Part shown: piece after piece, positions 46,855-57,026 of the stretch
How the letters are laid out: every line of letters begins with the position of its first letter
How positions within the stretch are numbered: the first letter of the stretch is position 1
DNA from: Candidatus Thiodiazotropha sp. (ex Monitilora ramsayi)
GTDB taxonomy: Bacteria; Pseudomonadota; Gammaproteobacteria; Chromatiales; Chromatiaceae
Reading direction: 5' to 3'
DNA length: 64,000 nt
NCBI GenBank assembly: GCA_025655575.1
Contig: JAHXIP010000002.1
Location: forward strand, 278,761-342,760
Program-made: the position numbers and the translations under genes
Notes under the pieces: generated by a model
Told to the model about the DNA's origin: nothing
Seen by the model: only the letters and a program-made list of their open reading frames with translations
Database searches by the model: none

Positions 46855-48170
46855 AATACTCTGTAAAAAGATGGATACCCATCGTCAGCATCACATTATT
46901 GGTGTGGCTAGTGACCGGCAATATGGTCCAGGCGGCTGTACAGCCACTTGACCAGATCGTTGCCGTGGTCAATGAAGACGTGATCACCAGAAGCGAGCTT
47001 GATAGCCGCGTACGCGAGATGATGGCGCAATTGAATCAGAAAGGGGTCAACCTCCCTCCCATCGAGATTCTGCGGGAACAGGTGCTTGATCGCATGATTT
47101 CCAAACGGCTGCAGTTGCAGACCGCTGAACGATTGGGCCTCAGCGTGGATGACGCCACCATTACCAAGGCGATCGCCAATATCGCTGAGACCAACAATAT
47201 CACCCTGCTGCAACTGCGGCAGGTATTGGAGAATGACGGCATCAACTTCACCCTCTTCCGCGACCAACTGCGGGAGGACATTCTGATCAACCGCCTCAAG
47301 CAGAAAGAAGTCATCAACCGTATCGTCATCACAGAGCAGGATGTGAATAACTTCCTGGCACGGGAGATCGGCACTCAGCGGCAGCGATCAGCGGTTCACC
47401 TGCTACATATCCTCATTGCCACCCCTGAGGGGGCTTCTCCCGAGGACGTACAACAAGCCAAACAGCGGGCAAGCACCGTCTACGATGAACTGTCGAGCGG
47501 TACAGATTTCTCTGAGATGGCCATGCGCGTCTCCGATGGCCGCCAGGCCTTGGAGGGCGGCGACCTGGGCTGGGTCGAAACCTCACGCATCCCGAGCCTG
47601 TTCACCAAAATGGTGGATGAAATGGAACCGGGTACGATCAGTGAGCCGGTCCGCAATGCCTCGGGCTTCCACATCGTCAAGCTACTGGAGGTGAAGGGCG
47701 GCAATAAAATGCTCATCAACCAGACCAAGGCCCGACACATCCTGATCAATACCAACGAGATCGTCTCAGACCGCGAAGCCAAACAACGTCTTGAGACACT
47801 CAGAGAGCGTATATTGGGTGGTGAACCCTTCGAAACCCTGGCACGCTCCCACTCGGACGACAAAGCTTCCGCCATCAAGGGCGGCGACTTGGGTTGGACC
47901 AGCCCAGGGGATCTTGTCCCGCAGTTCGAAGAACAGATGAATGCCCAGTCCCTTGGTCAAATCAGCGAACCCTTTCAAAGCCCGTTCGGCTGGCACATCG
48001 TACAACCGCTGGACCGACGACAACATGACAACACCGAAGAAGCCTTGAGAAACACCGCCCGGCAGGCCATTCAAAAGCAAAAATCAGAAGAGGCCATCGC
48101 CCTCTGGCTACGCCGTCTGCGCGATGAAGCCTATGTAGAACTTCACCTGGACGAACTGGATACCCCTTGA
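46851..48170 (+). CDS. surA: Periplasmic chaperone/peptidyl-prolyl isomerase SurA
   Basis: The 439-residue protein has a signal peptide ([18 protein letters not shown]), a SurA_N chaperone domain (about 30-150), and two parvulin PPIase domains. The parvulin signatures are [18 protein letters not shown] with [19 protein letters not shown], and [19 protein letters not shown] with [19 protein letters not shown]. It escorts outer-membrane proteins, including LptD. The start overlaps the lptD stop (ATGA), and the pdxA start overlaps its stop. Length is about E. coli SurA (428). Confidence 0.97.
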   Translation: MKYSVKRWIPIVSITLLVWLVTGNMVQAAVQPLDQIVAVVNEDVITRSELDSRVREMMAQLNQKGVNLPPIEILREQVLDRMISKRLQLQTAERLGLSVDDATITKAIANIAETNNITLLQLRQVLENDGINFTLFRDQLREDILINRLKQKEVINRIVITEQDVNNFLAREIGTQRQRSAVHLLHILIATPEGASPEDVQQAKQRASTVYDELSSGTDFSEMAMRVSDGRQALEGGDLGWVETSRIPSLFTKMVDEMEPGTISEPVRNASGFHIVKLLEVKGGNKMLINQTKARHILINTNEIVSDREAKQRLETLRERILGGEPFETLARSHSDDKASAIKGGDLGWTSPGDLVPQFEEQMNAQSLGQISEPFQSPFGWHIVQPLDRRQHDNTEEALRNTARQAIQKQKSEEAIALWLRRLRDEAYVELHLDELDTP

Positions 48171-49147
48171 ATACCCGACTCGCATTAACCCCCGGCGAAC
48201 CTGCCGGAATCGGACCCGATCTCTGCGTCATGTTGGCCCAGAGGCCCACACCATCAACCGACCTGATTGCCGTCGCCGACCCGGACCTGTTGCAGCAGCG
48301 AGCCGAGCAACTGGGTATGCCGCTTGAATTGCTGCCGGTTGACCCGCAAGCGTCACAATCCCCAGCCAAACCCGGACAACTGAAAATTGTCCCGGTAACG
48401 CTCAGAAAGGAGGCACGTTGCGGCGCACTGGACCCCGACAATGCACCCTATGTACTGGAGACACTGAGAGTCGCCACCCAAGGTTGTCTTGCTGGCATTT
48501 ATGACGGCCTTGTGACCGGCCCGGTCCACAAAGGGGTTATGAACGATGCCGGATTACCCTTTACCGGCCACACCGAATATCTGGCGGAACTCAGTGATGC
48601 CCATCCAGTCATGATGCTGGCAACACCAGGTCTAAGAGTTGCGTTGGTCACCACACACCTTCCCCTGTCAGAGGTCAGTCAGGCCATTACTGCGGAACGA
48701 CTTCGCCAGGTCGCAACCACTCTGCACCAGGACCTGCAACAGCGATTTGGCATCAAACAGCCACGTATATTGGTCTGCGGACTCAATCCCCATGCGGGGG
48801 AGCAGGGACACCTGGGCAGAGAGGAAATTGAGATTATCCAACCGGTACTGGCGGAATTAAATGCCTCAGGTATGCAACTGATCGGGCCGCTGCCTGCGGA
48901 TACACTGTTCACACCCGTTCAGCTACAGCAAGCTGATGCAGCGCTCGCCATGTACCACGACCAAGGCCTGCCTGTTCTAAAACATCTGGGATTTGGCCAG
49001 GCAGTCAATGTCACACTCGGCCTGCCGATCATCCGCACTTCGGTGGATCACGGCACTGCCCTACCGCTTGCCGGCACAGGCCAAGCCAACCTGGGCAGCA
49101 TGTTGTACGCTGTCAAGGTTGCAACAGAGATGGCTGAGAGGCGCTAA
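48167..49147 (+). CDS. pdxA: 4-hydroxythreonine-4-phosphate dehydrogenase PdxA
   Basis: The 326-residue enzyme oxidises 4-phosphohydroxy-L-threonine in pyridoxal phosphate synthesis. It has [16 protein letters not shown], the metal-site [31 protein letters not shown], and [37 protein letters not shown]. The start is a TTG overlapping the surA stop (TTGA). In E. coli ksgA, apaG and apaH follow pdxA; here a hairpin and the opposite-strand pmbA follow, and no ksgA is found in this window. Confidence 0.95.
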   Translation: MNTRLALTPGEPAGIGPDLCVMLAQRPTPSTDLIAVADPDLLQQRAEQLGMPLELLPVDPQASQSPAKPGQLKIVPVTLRKEARCGALDPDNAPYVLETLRVATQGCLAGIYDGLVTGPVHKGVMNDAGLPFTGHTEYLAELSDAHPVMMLATPGLRVALVTTHLPLSEVSQAITAERLRQVATTLHQDLQQRFGIKQPRILVCGLNPHAGEQGHLGREEIEIIQPVLAELNASGMQLIGPLPADTLFTPVQLQQADAALAMYHDQGLPVLKHLGFGQAVNVTLGLPIIRTSVDHGTALPLAGTGQANLGSMLYAVKVATEMAERR

Positions 49148-49160
49148 AAATACCGCTCAG

Positions 49161-49193
49161 AAAAAAGTAGGGTGCGGCAAGACCGCACCCTAC
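49161..49193 (-). terminator. REP-like hairpin / terminator downstream of pmbA and pdxA
   Basis: An 11-bp perfect stem (gtagggtgcgg 49167-49177 with ccgcaccctac 49183-49193, loop caaga) lies in the convergent pdxA/pmbA spacer. On the minus strand it is followed by TTTTTT, making an intrinsic terminator for tldD/pmbA. The GTAGGGTGCGG arm resembles widespread REP-type repeats, but I cannot count copies in the genome. Confidence 0.75.
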
Positions 49194-49256
49194 GCAATGT
49201 CTCTATGGGAAATCGAGGCAACAGAAACCGGATCAAATACGTTTCAGACAGATCCG

Positions 49257-50591
49257 TCAACCGCCGGCAATCATCATCCTATCGATCAGCCAGGAACCGG
49301 TCTGTACGCTACTGCGGGTTTCAACATCGGTACCTACTTCCTGTAATCCCATGAACATCTCCCGCAGATTGCCAGCGATAGTAATCTCTTCCACGGGATA
49401 CTGAATCTCACCATTCTCCACCCAGAAACCGGCAGCACCCCGTGAGTAGTCTCCAGTGACCATATTGAGCCCCTGGCCCATCAATTCGGTAACCAGCAAC
49501 CCACTATCCATTTTTTTCAACAGTCCTTGCAGATCGAGCGCCCCACTATTGATTCGCAGGTTCCTTACCCCACCGGCATTGCCGGTGGTCTGCATACCAA
49601 GTTTGCGAGCCGCGTAACTGTCAAGTACGTAACTCTGCAGTATGCCGTCACTGATGTAGCCCCGTTGAGTTGTCGCCACACCCTCGTTATCGTAGGCCGC
49701 GCTAGCCAGGCCTCTCAGCAGGTGAGGTTCTTCATGAATATTCACAAAACCAGGGAAAATCTGCTCGTCGAGTGAATCAAGCAGAAAACTCGCTTTGCGG
49801 TAGAGTGCCGAGCCACGGATTGCGCCAATAAAGCTACGAAGCAATCCGACAGCCACGTCAGCCTGAAAAATCACCGGTGCTTGCTGAGTGGTAACGCGAC
49901 GTGAGCCCAGCCGGGACACCGTACGCTGTGCAGCCACCTTACCGACCAGTTCGGGTAGTTCCATCTCTCCGCTCAGGCGTGACAGGGTATACCAATAATC
50001 CCTTTGCATATTCTCTCCCTCCTTGCCCACCACCGCACAACTTAGACTGTGGCGGGACGAGGGATAACCACCGATAAAGCCATGGGTGTTGCCATAGACA
50101 TGCAGGCCACTGTGGGAATTGAGGGTCGCACCTTCGGAATTGAAAATACGCTCATCCTCATCCCTTGCCGCTGTCTCACAACGGGTGGCCAGTTCAATTG
50201 CCTCATCCACGGCCAGATCCCAGGGGTGGTAGAGATCGAGATTGGGTAGTTCTGTCGCCATAAGACCAGCATCCGCCAGCCCGGCGCAGGGATCCTCCGA
50301 GGTATAACGGGCGAAGTTACAGGCAGCTTCGACGGTTTCCTTGATCGCCTGCGGACTGAAATCAGAGGTACTGGCGGATCCTTTCCGCTGACCAAAGTAC
50401 ACAGTGACACCAAGACCGTTATCCCGTGTGTGTTCAATCGTCTCAGTCGCACCCATTCGTACGGTCAGCGAGAGTCCGGAATCACTACTGACACCGGCTT
50501 CTGCGGCTGTGGCGCCCTGACGTTTAGCCTCGGACAGAAGATCATCGACCAGTTGCTCCAATTGCGTCTGGCGTTGCTGCATATTGATCAC
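49257..50591 (-). CDS. pmbA: Metalloprotease-related protein PmbA/TldE
   Basis: The 444-residue protein is the TldE partner of the TldD/TldE complex, which digests unfolded and leader peptides such as those of microcins. It shows [41 protein letters not shown] and the C-terminal [32 protein letters not shown] block. Unlike TldD it lacks an HExxH motif, as expected. The start overlaps the tldD stop by four bases, so the pair is coupled. Length is close to E. coli PmbA (450). Confidence 0.96.
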   Translation of the reverse strand: MINMQQRQTQLEQLVDDLLSEAKRQGATAAEAGVSSDSGLSLTVRMGATETIEHTRDNGLGVTVYFGQRKGSASTSDFSPQAIKETVEAACNFARYTSEDPCAGLADAGLMATELPNLDLYHPWDLAVDEAIELATRCETAARDEDERIFNSEGATLNSHSGLHVYGNTHGFIGGYPSSRHSLSCAVVGKEGENMQRDYWYTLSRLSGEMELPELVGKVAAQRTVSRLGSRRVTTQQAPVIFQADVAVGLLRSFIGAIRGSALYRKASFLLDSLDEQIFPGFVNIHEEPHLLRGLASAAYDNEGVATTQRGYISDGILQSYVLDSYAARKLGMQTTGNAGGVRNLRINSGALDLQGLLKKMDSGLLVTELMGQGLNMVTGDYSRGAAGFWVENGEIQYPVEEITIAGNLREMFMGLQEVGTDVETRSSVQTGSWLIDRMMIAGG

Positions 50592-52030
50592 TGGCCGGTG
50601 CCTCCCACGGTCAACTCATCGATTTTAAGGGTTGGCTGGCCGACACCCACGGGAACACTCTGGCCCTCCTTGCCACAGACGCCGACACCGGCATCGAGCT
50701 TCAGGTCGTTTCCGACCATGCTGACTTTGGTCATGGTCTCTGGACCGTTGCCGATCAACGTAGCGCCCTTCACAGGTCGGGTCACCTTGCCGTTTTCGAT
50801 CAGATAGGCCTCACTGGCGGAGAAGACGAACTGACCAGAGGTGATGTCCACCTGACCTCCGCCAAAGTTGACCGCATAAAGACCCTTGTCGACTGTTGCG
50901 ATAATCTCATCCGGTTCGGCTTCACCTGCCAACATATAGGTATTGGTCATACGAGGCATGGGAAGATGCGCATAGGACTCGCGTCGGCCGTTACCGGTAG
51001 AGTCAACTTTCATCAGCCGGGCGTTATGCTTGTCCTGCATATAGCCTTTGAGAATACCGTTTTCGATCAGCACGGTACATTGTGACTCAGTGCCTTCATC
51101 ATCCACATTGAGGGAACCGCGTCGTCCGGGTAGCGTGCCATCATCCACCACGGTGCAACAGCTGGAGGCAACCTGTTCACCGAGACGACCACTGAATGCA
51201 GAGGTGCCCTTACGGTTGAAGTCCCCCTCAAGCCCATGACCCACCGCTTCGTGTAGCAGCACACCGGGCCAGCCCGGACCTAACACCACCGGCATGGTAC
51301 CCGCGGGAGCCTCTACTGCATCAAGGTTCACCAGGGCTTGGCGCACCGCCTCGCGGGCATAACCCAGGGCACGCTCTTCCTGCAGGAAGAAGTCAAAGGC
51401 CTTACGCGCACCACCACCGCTACTGCCTTGCTCCCGGCGACCGTTCTGCTCGGCAATCACGTGGACATTGAGGCGTACCAGAGGTCGCACATCAGCATTC
51501 AACGTACCATCGATGGCAGCAACAAGAACAACATCCTGTGCGCCAACCAAACTGACAATGACCTGCTTCACCCGAGGGTCCTGCCTACGTGCTTCGGCAT
51601 CCACCCGTCGCAAGAGATCCACCTTGTCCGTTTCAGTCAGACTCGGCAGGGGGTTGATTGGGGCATACAGCTGCCTGGGGGTGGGTAACCCGGCGATCTG
51701 TACCGAACGTTCAGCGCCACTCCGTGTGATCGCACGTGCTGCCTTGGCCGCTTCGAGCAGTGTGGGGAGCTGTAACTCGTCGGAGTAAGCGAAACCTGTC
51801 TTATCACCACTGATCGCTCGAATACCGGCTCCCTGCTCAATGTTATAGGAGCCCTCCTTGATGATACCGTCCTCAAGCACCCAGGATTCCAGGCGGCTCG
51901 ATTGGAAGTAGATATCCGCGGCATCAATGGCACTGCCGGTGAGTTCACCCAACATACGGTCGAGGTCGGTTTCGATCAGCCCTACTGGGGCCAAGATGGT
52001 GTCTTGTGCAATTTGAATCAGATCAGACAT
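50588..52030 (-). CDS. tldD: Metalloprotease TldD
   Basis: The 480-residue protein is the zinc-bearing subunit of TldD/TldE, with the HExxxH motif [22 protein letters not shown] (about 255-260) and downstream [25 protein letters not shown]. coli TldD has 481 residues. The track start at 52048 is displaced by six codons to the ATG at 52030 (MSDLIQIAQ). It is followed by pmbA with a 4-bp overlap. nit lies 68 bp upstream. Confidence 0.96.
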   Translation of the reverse strand: MSDLIQIAQDTILAPVGLIETDLDRMLGELTGSAIDAADIYFQSSRLESWVLEDGIIKEGSYNIEQGAGIRAISGDKTGFAYSDELQLPTLLEAAKAARAITRSGAERSVQIAGLPTPRQLYAPINPLPSLTETDKVDLLRRVDAEARRQDPRVKQVIVSLVGAQDVVLVAAIDGTLNADVRPLVRLNVHVIAEQNGRREQGSSGGGARKAFDFFLQEERALGYAREAVRQALVNLDAVEAPAGTMPVVLGPGWPGVLLHEAVGHGLEGDFNRKGTSAFSGRLGEQVASSCCTVVDDGTLPGRRGSLNVDDEGTESQCTVLIENGILKGYMQDKHNARLMKVDSTGNGRRESYAHLPMPRMTNTYMLAGEAEPDEIIATVDKGLYAVNFGGGQVDITSGQFVFSASEAYLIENGKVTRPVKGATLIGNGPETMTKVSMVGNDLKLDAGVGVCGKEGQSVPVGVGQPTLKIDELTVGGTGQ

Positions 52031-52097
52031 GATTTCCGCAGCCGGCAAGCGACTGATGGCTAGATGGGTAAGGATATGATACTGCTAGATCAGCGTC

Positions 52098-52919
52098 TCA
52101 TAACCGCCGATGATCAATGGTTGGAAATGTGCGGCGGATAGTTTGCTGGTAGTCCCTGTCCAAATCGACACTCACATAACCGGTGCCTCTGGGCACTTGG
52201 GCAAGGACTGTACCCCAGGGATCGACAATCATACTGTGGCCGTGGGTCTCCCTACCGTTCACGTGATAGCCACCCTGCGCTGCCGCAATCACGAAAGCAA
52301 GATTTTCAATGGCTCTGGCGCGCACCAGGGTCTCCCAATGCGCCTTACCCGTCATGGCGGTAAAAGCAGAAGGCACGACAAATATCTCCGCCCCCTTCTC
52401 CAGCAGCTTACGGAAGATTTCAGGGAATCGCAGATCGTAACAGACCGCCACACCCAGCCGACCGAATGGCGTATCGATAACCACGGTCTCATTACCCGGC
52501 TCGATGGTGTTGGATTCCACATAGCGCTCGTCGGTCTCCATCAAATGCACATCGAACAGGTGGATCTTGTCATACCGGGTAACCCGTTTGCCCTGGTCGT
52601 CGAATACCAGGCACGCAGCACGAACTTTACCGCCTTGGGAGGCGCGAAGGGGAATAGTCCCACCGACAACCCAGACACCGTAACGCTTCGCCATCTGACT
52701 GAGAAATCCCTGTAGGGGACCGTCATCCGGCTCTTCAAGCAAGGTAAGCATCTCTTGATCCTGCTCACCCATGAAAGCGAAGTTCTCCGGCAGTACGACT
52801 AATCCTGCACCTCCGTCAACCGCTTCACTGATCAGACGCTCTGCTTCCAACAGGTTGGCGCTGACGTTGGGGCTGGTCGCCATTTGGATTGCTGCGACTT
52901 TCGTATTCTTATCGCTCAT
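52098..52919 (-). CDS. Carbon-nitrogen hydrolase, Nit1/deaminated-glutathione-amidase-like
   Basis: The 273-residue nitrilase-superfamily enzyme has the catalytic triad: Glu in VVLPENFAFMG, Lys in RYDKIHLFDVHL (about 112), and Cys in GVAVCYDLRFPEIFR (about 147). This arrangement is the Nit1/NitFhit type, known for amidase action on deaminated glutathione. The start ATG at 52919 (MSDKNTKVAAIQM) is favoured over the GTG at 52946. It sits between yhdP and tldD, a placement also seen in other gammaproteobacteria. Confidence 0.92.
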   Translation of the reverse strand: MSDKNTKVAAIQMATSPNVSANLLEAERLISEAVDGGAGLVVLPENFAFMGEQDQEMLTLLEEPDDGPLQGFLSQMAKRYGVWVVGGTIPLRASQGGKVRAACLVFDDQGKRVTRYDKIHLFDVHLMETDERYVESNTIEPGNETVVIDTPFGRLGVAVCYDLRFPEIFRKLLEKGAEIFVVPSAFTAMTGKAHWETLVRARAIENLAFVIAAAQGGYHVNGRETHGHSMIVDPWGTVLAQVPRGTGYVSVDLDRDYQQTIRRTFPTIDHRRL

Positions 52920-53123
52920 TTCCGGTCTTTTCCCATTTGTGTTCACTGGGTTTTTGGTTAAAAAACTGCTGATTCATGAGGATATCATCAACTTACATTG
53001 CCTCGCCAGCGTAGAACCCGCCATTGGAGCCAGGCTTGTTGCGTGAAAAGCGCTCTCAACTCAAACGCATACATCAACACTGAATTTTGAGGCCCTTTAC
53101 GCGTGAATTAGACCCGCCAGCAA

Positions 53124-56100
53124 TCACCCTCTGCCCGGTAGGTCGACACCCATGTCTTTCTCTTCTTCTTTCGGTACGGGTCTTTTGGCTACCTGCTTGA
53201 ATTGCGGATCATCCCAACTGCCCGTCACCTCATAGGTTCGTTGGACAATCTTGTCGAATTGCTTACCCAACAGCTTCTGTGTCACTGCTAATGCGACACC
53301 GACTGTAGGGTTGACTGCCAGCGCACCGACCAGTGGCAGTGTGGCGCTGAGATGCGGCGTTACCACCACACGCTGATCGTAGGTACGATCCACAAGACCT
53401 GTCTGCCCCGCAAACTCGATTTTTGCAGACGTTGTCTTCACAGTCAGATCATGGGTTTCGGCATCTCCGTCCCTGACAGTGAAGTTCCCCTCAATCTCAT
53501 CGAACATGAGTCCTTCTGAAAAGAAATCCCTGAAATCGAGGGCCAGGCGTTTACCCAATGCATTCAGGCTGAATAGCCCAATCAGACGCCCAACACCGGG
53601 ATCCACATCGGTCACTTGTCCCTTACCCACTTTCAACCAGATACTGCCATAGAGCCCTTCAGCCCCCATGTCGAGTGGGGACGTGGGCCAGTAGAGCTCT
53701 GCCTTGAGATCCGTGGGCGCCTCTTTAATACCTGTTTCCATGCCTAGATCCCGTTGCAGGTCCCCCAGGCTGGCAATACGTGATTTCAGGTTGAGCGATG
53801 TGAGATGCCCCTTGTCGGTCAAACGCCAATAGCCCTGGCCTGACAAATCGAACTTCTCTCCTACCAGTGTGATGCCAGTAATGGTGATGCCATCTCTCTC
53901 TTTTTGCCAGGCAACATGGGATTTTCCTAAACTCTGCTCATTGACATAGAGCGCATCCACCGAGAGATCCATTGAGGGCAGATCTCTGGGATCCAGATCA
54001 ATCGAGGACCCCGATCCTGCTTCGGATTCCGTTCCGCTAATGGTGGCTGCAACCTTATCGAGATCCAACTTAATGTAGTCAAAACGGCCGAGCAAAGGCA
54101 GTTTCTGCCAATCCCCCGGCACCTGAACCATGCCCTTCACCGTTTCGGACTCCACACCAATGCGGTAGCCATCAGCAAAGTTTCTGGCAGTAAAATGGGC
54201 ATCGGGACATGCGATATCTGCAATCGTCATATGATCTGATTTCAGATCAATGTCGATAGGTGTCGGGGCACCCTCTCCTTCAGCATTATCAGCAATCCAT
54301 GCGAGCCAGGGGTCTGCATTAAGCTTTTTTAAGTGTCCGCTTATGCGATACCCTTTCCCAGCTTCAGGCAGCTTGGGCTCACTGGAGAAGCCGATTGCCA
54401 CCTGCTGTATTGCCCTAGGATCTCCAGGCAGCCTGACTCGAGCATGGACTTCTTTGCCGTAGAACAATCGTAAATCTGTGTTTTTATCACGCCGAAAATC
54501 GACAGTAAGATCCATTTTTCTTGAATTGGCCGCCTTTTTTCCAATTGGCGCAGGCAGGTCTACGGCCAGTCCACGCAGTTTGGAATTGACCTTGAGCCGC
54601 ACCGGCACCTTGCTTTCATGATGTGCAATCTCCAGGAAGACATGACTGTCGGCACCCCCCTGGCCCGGCGGTAACCACCACCCGGGATACTGTTGCCTCA
54701 ACTGCTCGAGAGAAACGGTCAGCCGGGTGGATATGCGTGTCCAGCGACCCTTTTTCTTAACCCTGGGTGAGACATCCACCGTCACCGCCTGATCCATCAT
54801 TCGTGCCTTGATTTGTTTAGCGCTCACTTGATGTTCGTCAAAACTGAGTTCACCGGTAATACCTTCCACCTTGAGGCTGGCCAGCTTGACGGCCATGGTC
54901 GCATCTTCCAGTTTTAACGTGCCATCAACCTTGAACTGATCGGTCTCTTTCAGTGGAATAGACATACTGATGTGTGTCCGCGCCTCACCAGCCACTTCAA
55001 CCTCATCCAAGAAGGGACCAAAGCGTTCCTGCAACGGTGTCTCGCTGAGCAGCTTCAGCATGTCTGCAAAGGGGCCGATGATTTCCCCCTCTATCTCCAC
55101 AGGTGCCGCCCCTTTAAGTTCTCTTATGCGAGCTTGTGCCTTATGCAGCCGATTACCCAGCAGCAGACCGTCATCCAGGGAGACCTGAAAGCTGTTGTTG
55201 ACGAAGTGGGCCTCCGCCATACCCTGCTCGACCCTGGGCCAGCCCGGCATATAATCGAGCACCAGATCCTCGACACCGAACCAGACCTCGAACCGGCCCT
55301 CATGCTGATTGAAGGGAAACTTGTTGAGCGGACCGTAAAGTAGAAATGAACCCGAATTGACATGGCCACTCACCACCGAGCGATCGAGCCACTCCACCAG
55401 CGAGTCCGGCATGATACCCACCGGTAAATAGTCACTCTTGCGGGAACCATCACCGTTCCAGAAATCGGATTGCATATCGACGAACAGATCCGTACCGCTC
55501 AGGGGTATCTGCAACTCAATGCGTGAAAGGGTCTCAACATCGTCGTTAATCATCTCCAGCTTATCAGCACTGAGATGCAGGCCGTTCTTGGTATCGAAGC
55601 GCCAGGTGAAATCTCCGGCCAAACGTTTGGCGTTGATCGGTGACCGGAAAAGCTTGGGGAAATTGACACTGAAATCAGAGGAGTCTAGCCGCAGCCAGCC
55701 ACCCACCTGGTTCCCCTCGAAACTGAGCCGCAACCCTGAGAGGCCAGGTACACTTTGCCAGGGACGGCTCTTGTACCGTGCAACCACACCGCCCACATGC
55801 CAGAGAGCATCTCCCTCTACAGGCTGCAGCAAGGTAAAACCGAAACGGGTCAGATGACCGTCCGCGGAAAGACCGGTCAGGGCATCACCCAATTCGGCAT
55901 TGGGAAGTTCAATGATGGAGAGAAAATCATTGAGTTCCTTGAGCGAGAGATAATCTGCCCCCATGCGCAGCAGACGCCCCGACTCATCGTCCGTTTGCCA
56001 GGCAAGGCTGAGACGGCCCGGCGGCCAGAGTTGGCCGTCACGCACCAGCACCAGGCTATCGAGATCGACCTGCCAACCCTGCTTCTCCTGACGCCAGTCG

Positions 56101-57008
56101 ATTTCGCTGGCAAGACGGTCCAGCTGAAAAGGCGTTTCAACGGCCGGTCCGGTCATCTGAAAATCGGTTAACTCTGAAGTACCGTGCAGGCGCTGGAGCT
56201 GCCCTCGCGCCAGTCGTCCCCAAAGCTCCAACTGCAGTTCACCGCTATTCACCGCATAGCCAGCCGGCAACCACTCGGTAAGTCGACCACCGGCTTTAAG
56301 GTTCTCCCCTTTCAGATAGAAGCGTCCATCCATTGTCAGGGGATGCTCTTCACTCCCCTTCAGATCGGCGATAAAGCGGAGGGTCTCTGTGTCCTGCCAA
56401 CCGACTTTCGCTTTAACCGAAAGCTGGTGTCGATTGCCGTCATTCAGCAGATCAACCGCAACACTGGATAGCCTTAAGGGCGGCCTGTCTGGATGAGACC
56501 CCTTGAGGAAAATCTCACTGTCTAACAGTCGCAACTCAGGTTGTCCGAGCAGTACCTCAGTCACTGTCCCAGAATCCGCCTCACCGTCAGACTTGATACC
56601 CTGTAGAGAGATGGAGCCATCGGCATGTTGCTCAACCTGCAGGCGCGTACCCACAACCATGGCCCGGCCCAAGCGGAGCTCACCATTGAGAAGCGAATTC
56701 AGCAGCTCAATGTCGACATAGACCTCCCGTGCATGGGACACGGGTACGCTCTCATCCTGGCCATATAGAGAGACATCGGTGAATTTCAGTGCCAGACGAA
56801 AGCCCCTCAACTCCGCCTGCATGTCACCGATACTGAGCGGCTTGCCCGCACCCACTTCGACGATCCGCTCGATCTCCTGTTTGTAGGGTCCAAGATCGAT
56901 ATGCGGCAGGGTCAGTCTTGCCACGGTTAATGCGATCGCCAGCAGGATCACCAGCCATGCCATGACCAGCCAGAATTTACCGTGGAGATAGCGGGCAACT
57001 TTCAGCAT
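53124..57008 (-). CDS. yhdP: YhdP family protein (AsmA/TamB-like inner-membrane bridge)
   Basis: The 1294-residue protein has one N-terminal transmembrane helix (LVMAWLVILLAIALTVARLTL, about 14-34). A long periplasmic region of repeated beta strands follows, as in AsmA/TamB-type bridges that may move phospholipid to the outer membrane. The C terminus has GLIGLFSLNALGKRLALDFRDFFSEG and TAKIEFAGQTGLVDRTYDQRVVVTPHLSATLPL, typical of TIGR02099. It is the third gene of maf-rng-yhdP on this strand; the rng stop lies 18 bp upstream. Together with the mla genes it would matter for outer-membrane lipid balance. Confidence 0.95.
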   Translation of the reverse strand: MLKVARYLHGKFWLVMAWLVILLAIALTVARLTLPHIDLGPYKQEIERIVEVGAGKPLSIGDMQAELRGFRLALKFTDVSLYGQDESVPVSHAREVYVDIELLNSLLNGELRLGRAMVVGTRLQVEQHADGSISLQGIKSDGEADSGTVTEVLLGQPELRLLDSEIFLKGSHPDRPPLRLSSVAVDLLNDGNRHQLSVKAKVGWQDTETLRFIADLKGSEEHPLTMDGRFYLKGENLKAGGRLTEWLPAGYAVNSGELQLELWGRLARGQLQRLHGTSELTDFQMTGPAVETPFQLDRLASEIDWRQEKQGWQVDLDSLVLVRDGQLWPPGRLSLAWQTDDESGRLLRMGADYLSLKELNDFLSIIELPNAELGDALTGLSADGHLTRFGFTLLQPVEGDALWHVGGVVARYKSRPWQSVPGLSGLRLSFEGNQVGGWLRLDSSDFSVNFPKLFRSPINAKRLAGDFTWRFDTKNGLHLSADKLEMINDDVETLSRIELQIPLSGTDLFVDMQSDFWNGDGSRKSDYLPVGIMPDSLVEWLDRSVVSGHVNSGSFLLYGPLNKFPFNQHEGRFEVWFGVEDLVLDYMPGWPRVEQGMAEAHFVNNSFQVSLDDGLLLGNRLHKAQARIRELKGAAPVEIEGEIIGPFADMLKLLSETPLQERFGPFLDEVEVAGEARTHISMSIPLKETDQFKVDGTLKLEDATMAVKLASLKVEGITGELSFDEHQVSAKQIKARMMDQAVTVDVSPRVKKKGRWTRISTRLTVSLEQLRQQYPGWWLPPGQGGADSHVFLEIAHHESKVPVRLKVNSKLRGLAVDLPAPIGKKAANSRKMDLTVDFRRDKNTDLRLFYGKEVHARVRLPGDPRAIQQVAIGFSSEPKLPEAGKGYRISGHLKKLNADPWLAWIADNAEGEGAPTPIDIDLKSDHMTIADIACPDAHFTARNFADGYRIGVESETVKGMVQVPGDWQKLPLLGRFDYIKLDLDKVAATISGTESEAGSGSSIDLDPRDLPSMDLSVDALYVNEQSLGKSHVAWQKERDGITITGITLVGEKFDLSGQGYWRLTDKGHLTSLNLKSRIASLGDLQRDLGMETGIKEAPTDLKAELYWPTSPLDMGAEGLYGSIWLKVGKGQVTDVDPGVGRLIGLFSLNALGKRLALDFRDFFSEGLMFDEIEGNFTVRDGDAETHDLTVKTTSAKIEFAGQTGLVDRTYDQRVVVTPHLSATLPLVGALAVNPTVGVALAVTQKLLGKQFDKIVQRTYEVTGSWDDPQFKQVAKRPVPKEEEKDMGVDLPGRG

Positions 57009-57026
57009 GGTTTGCTCAGACGGGCA

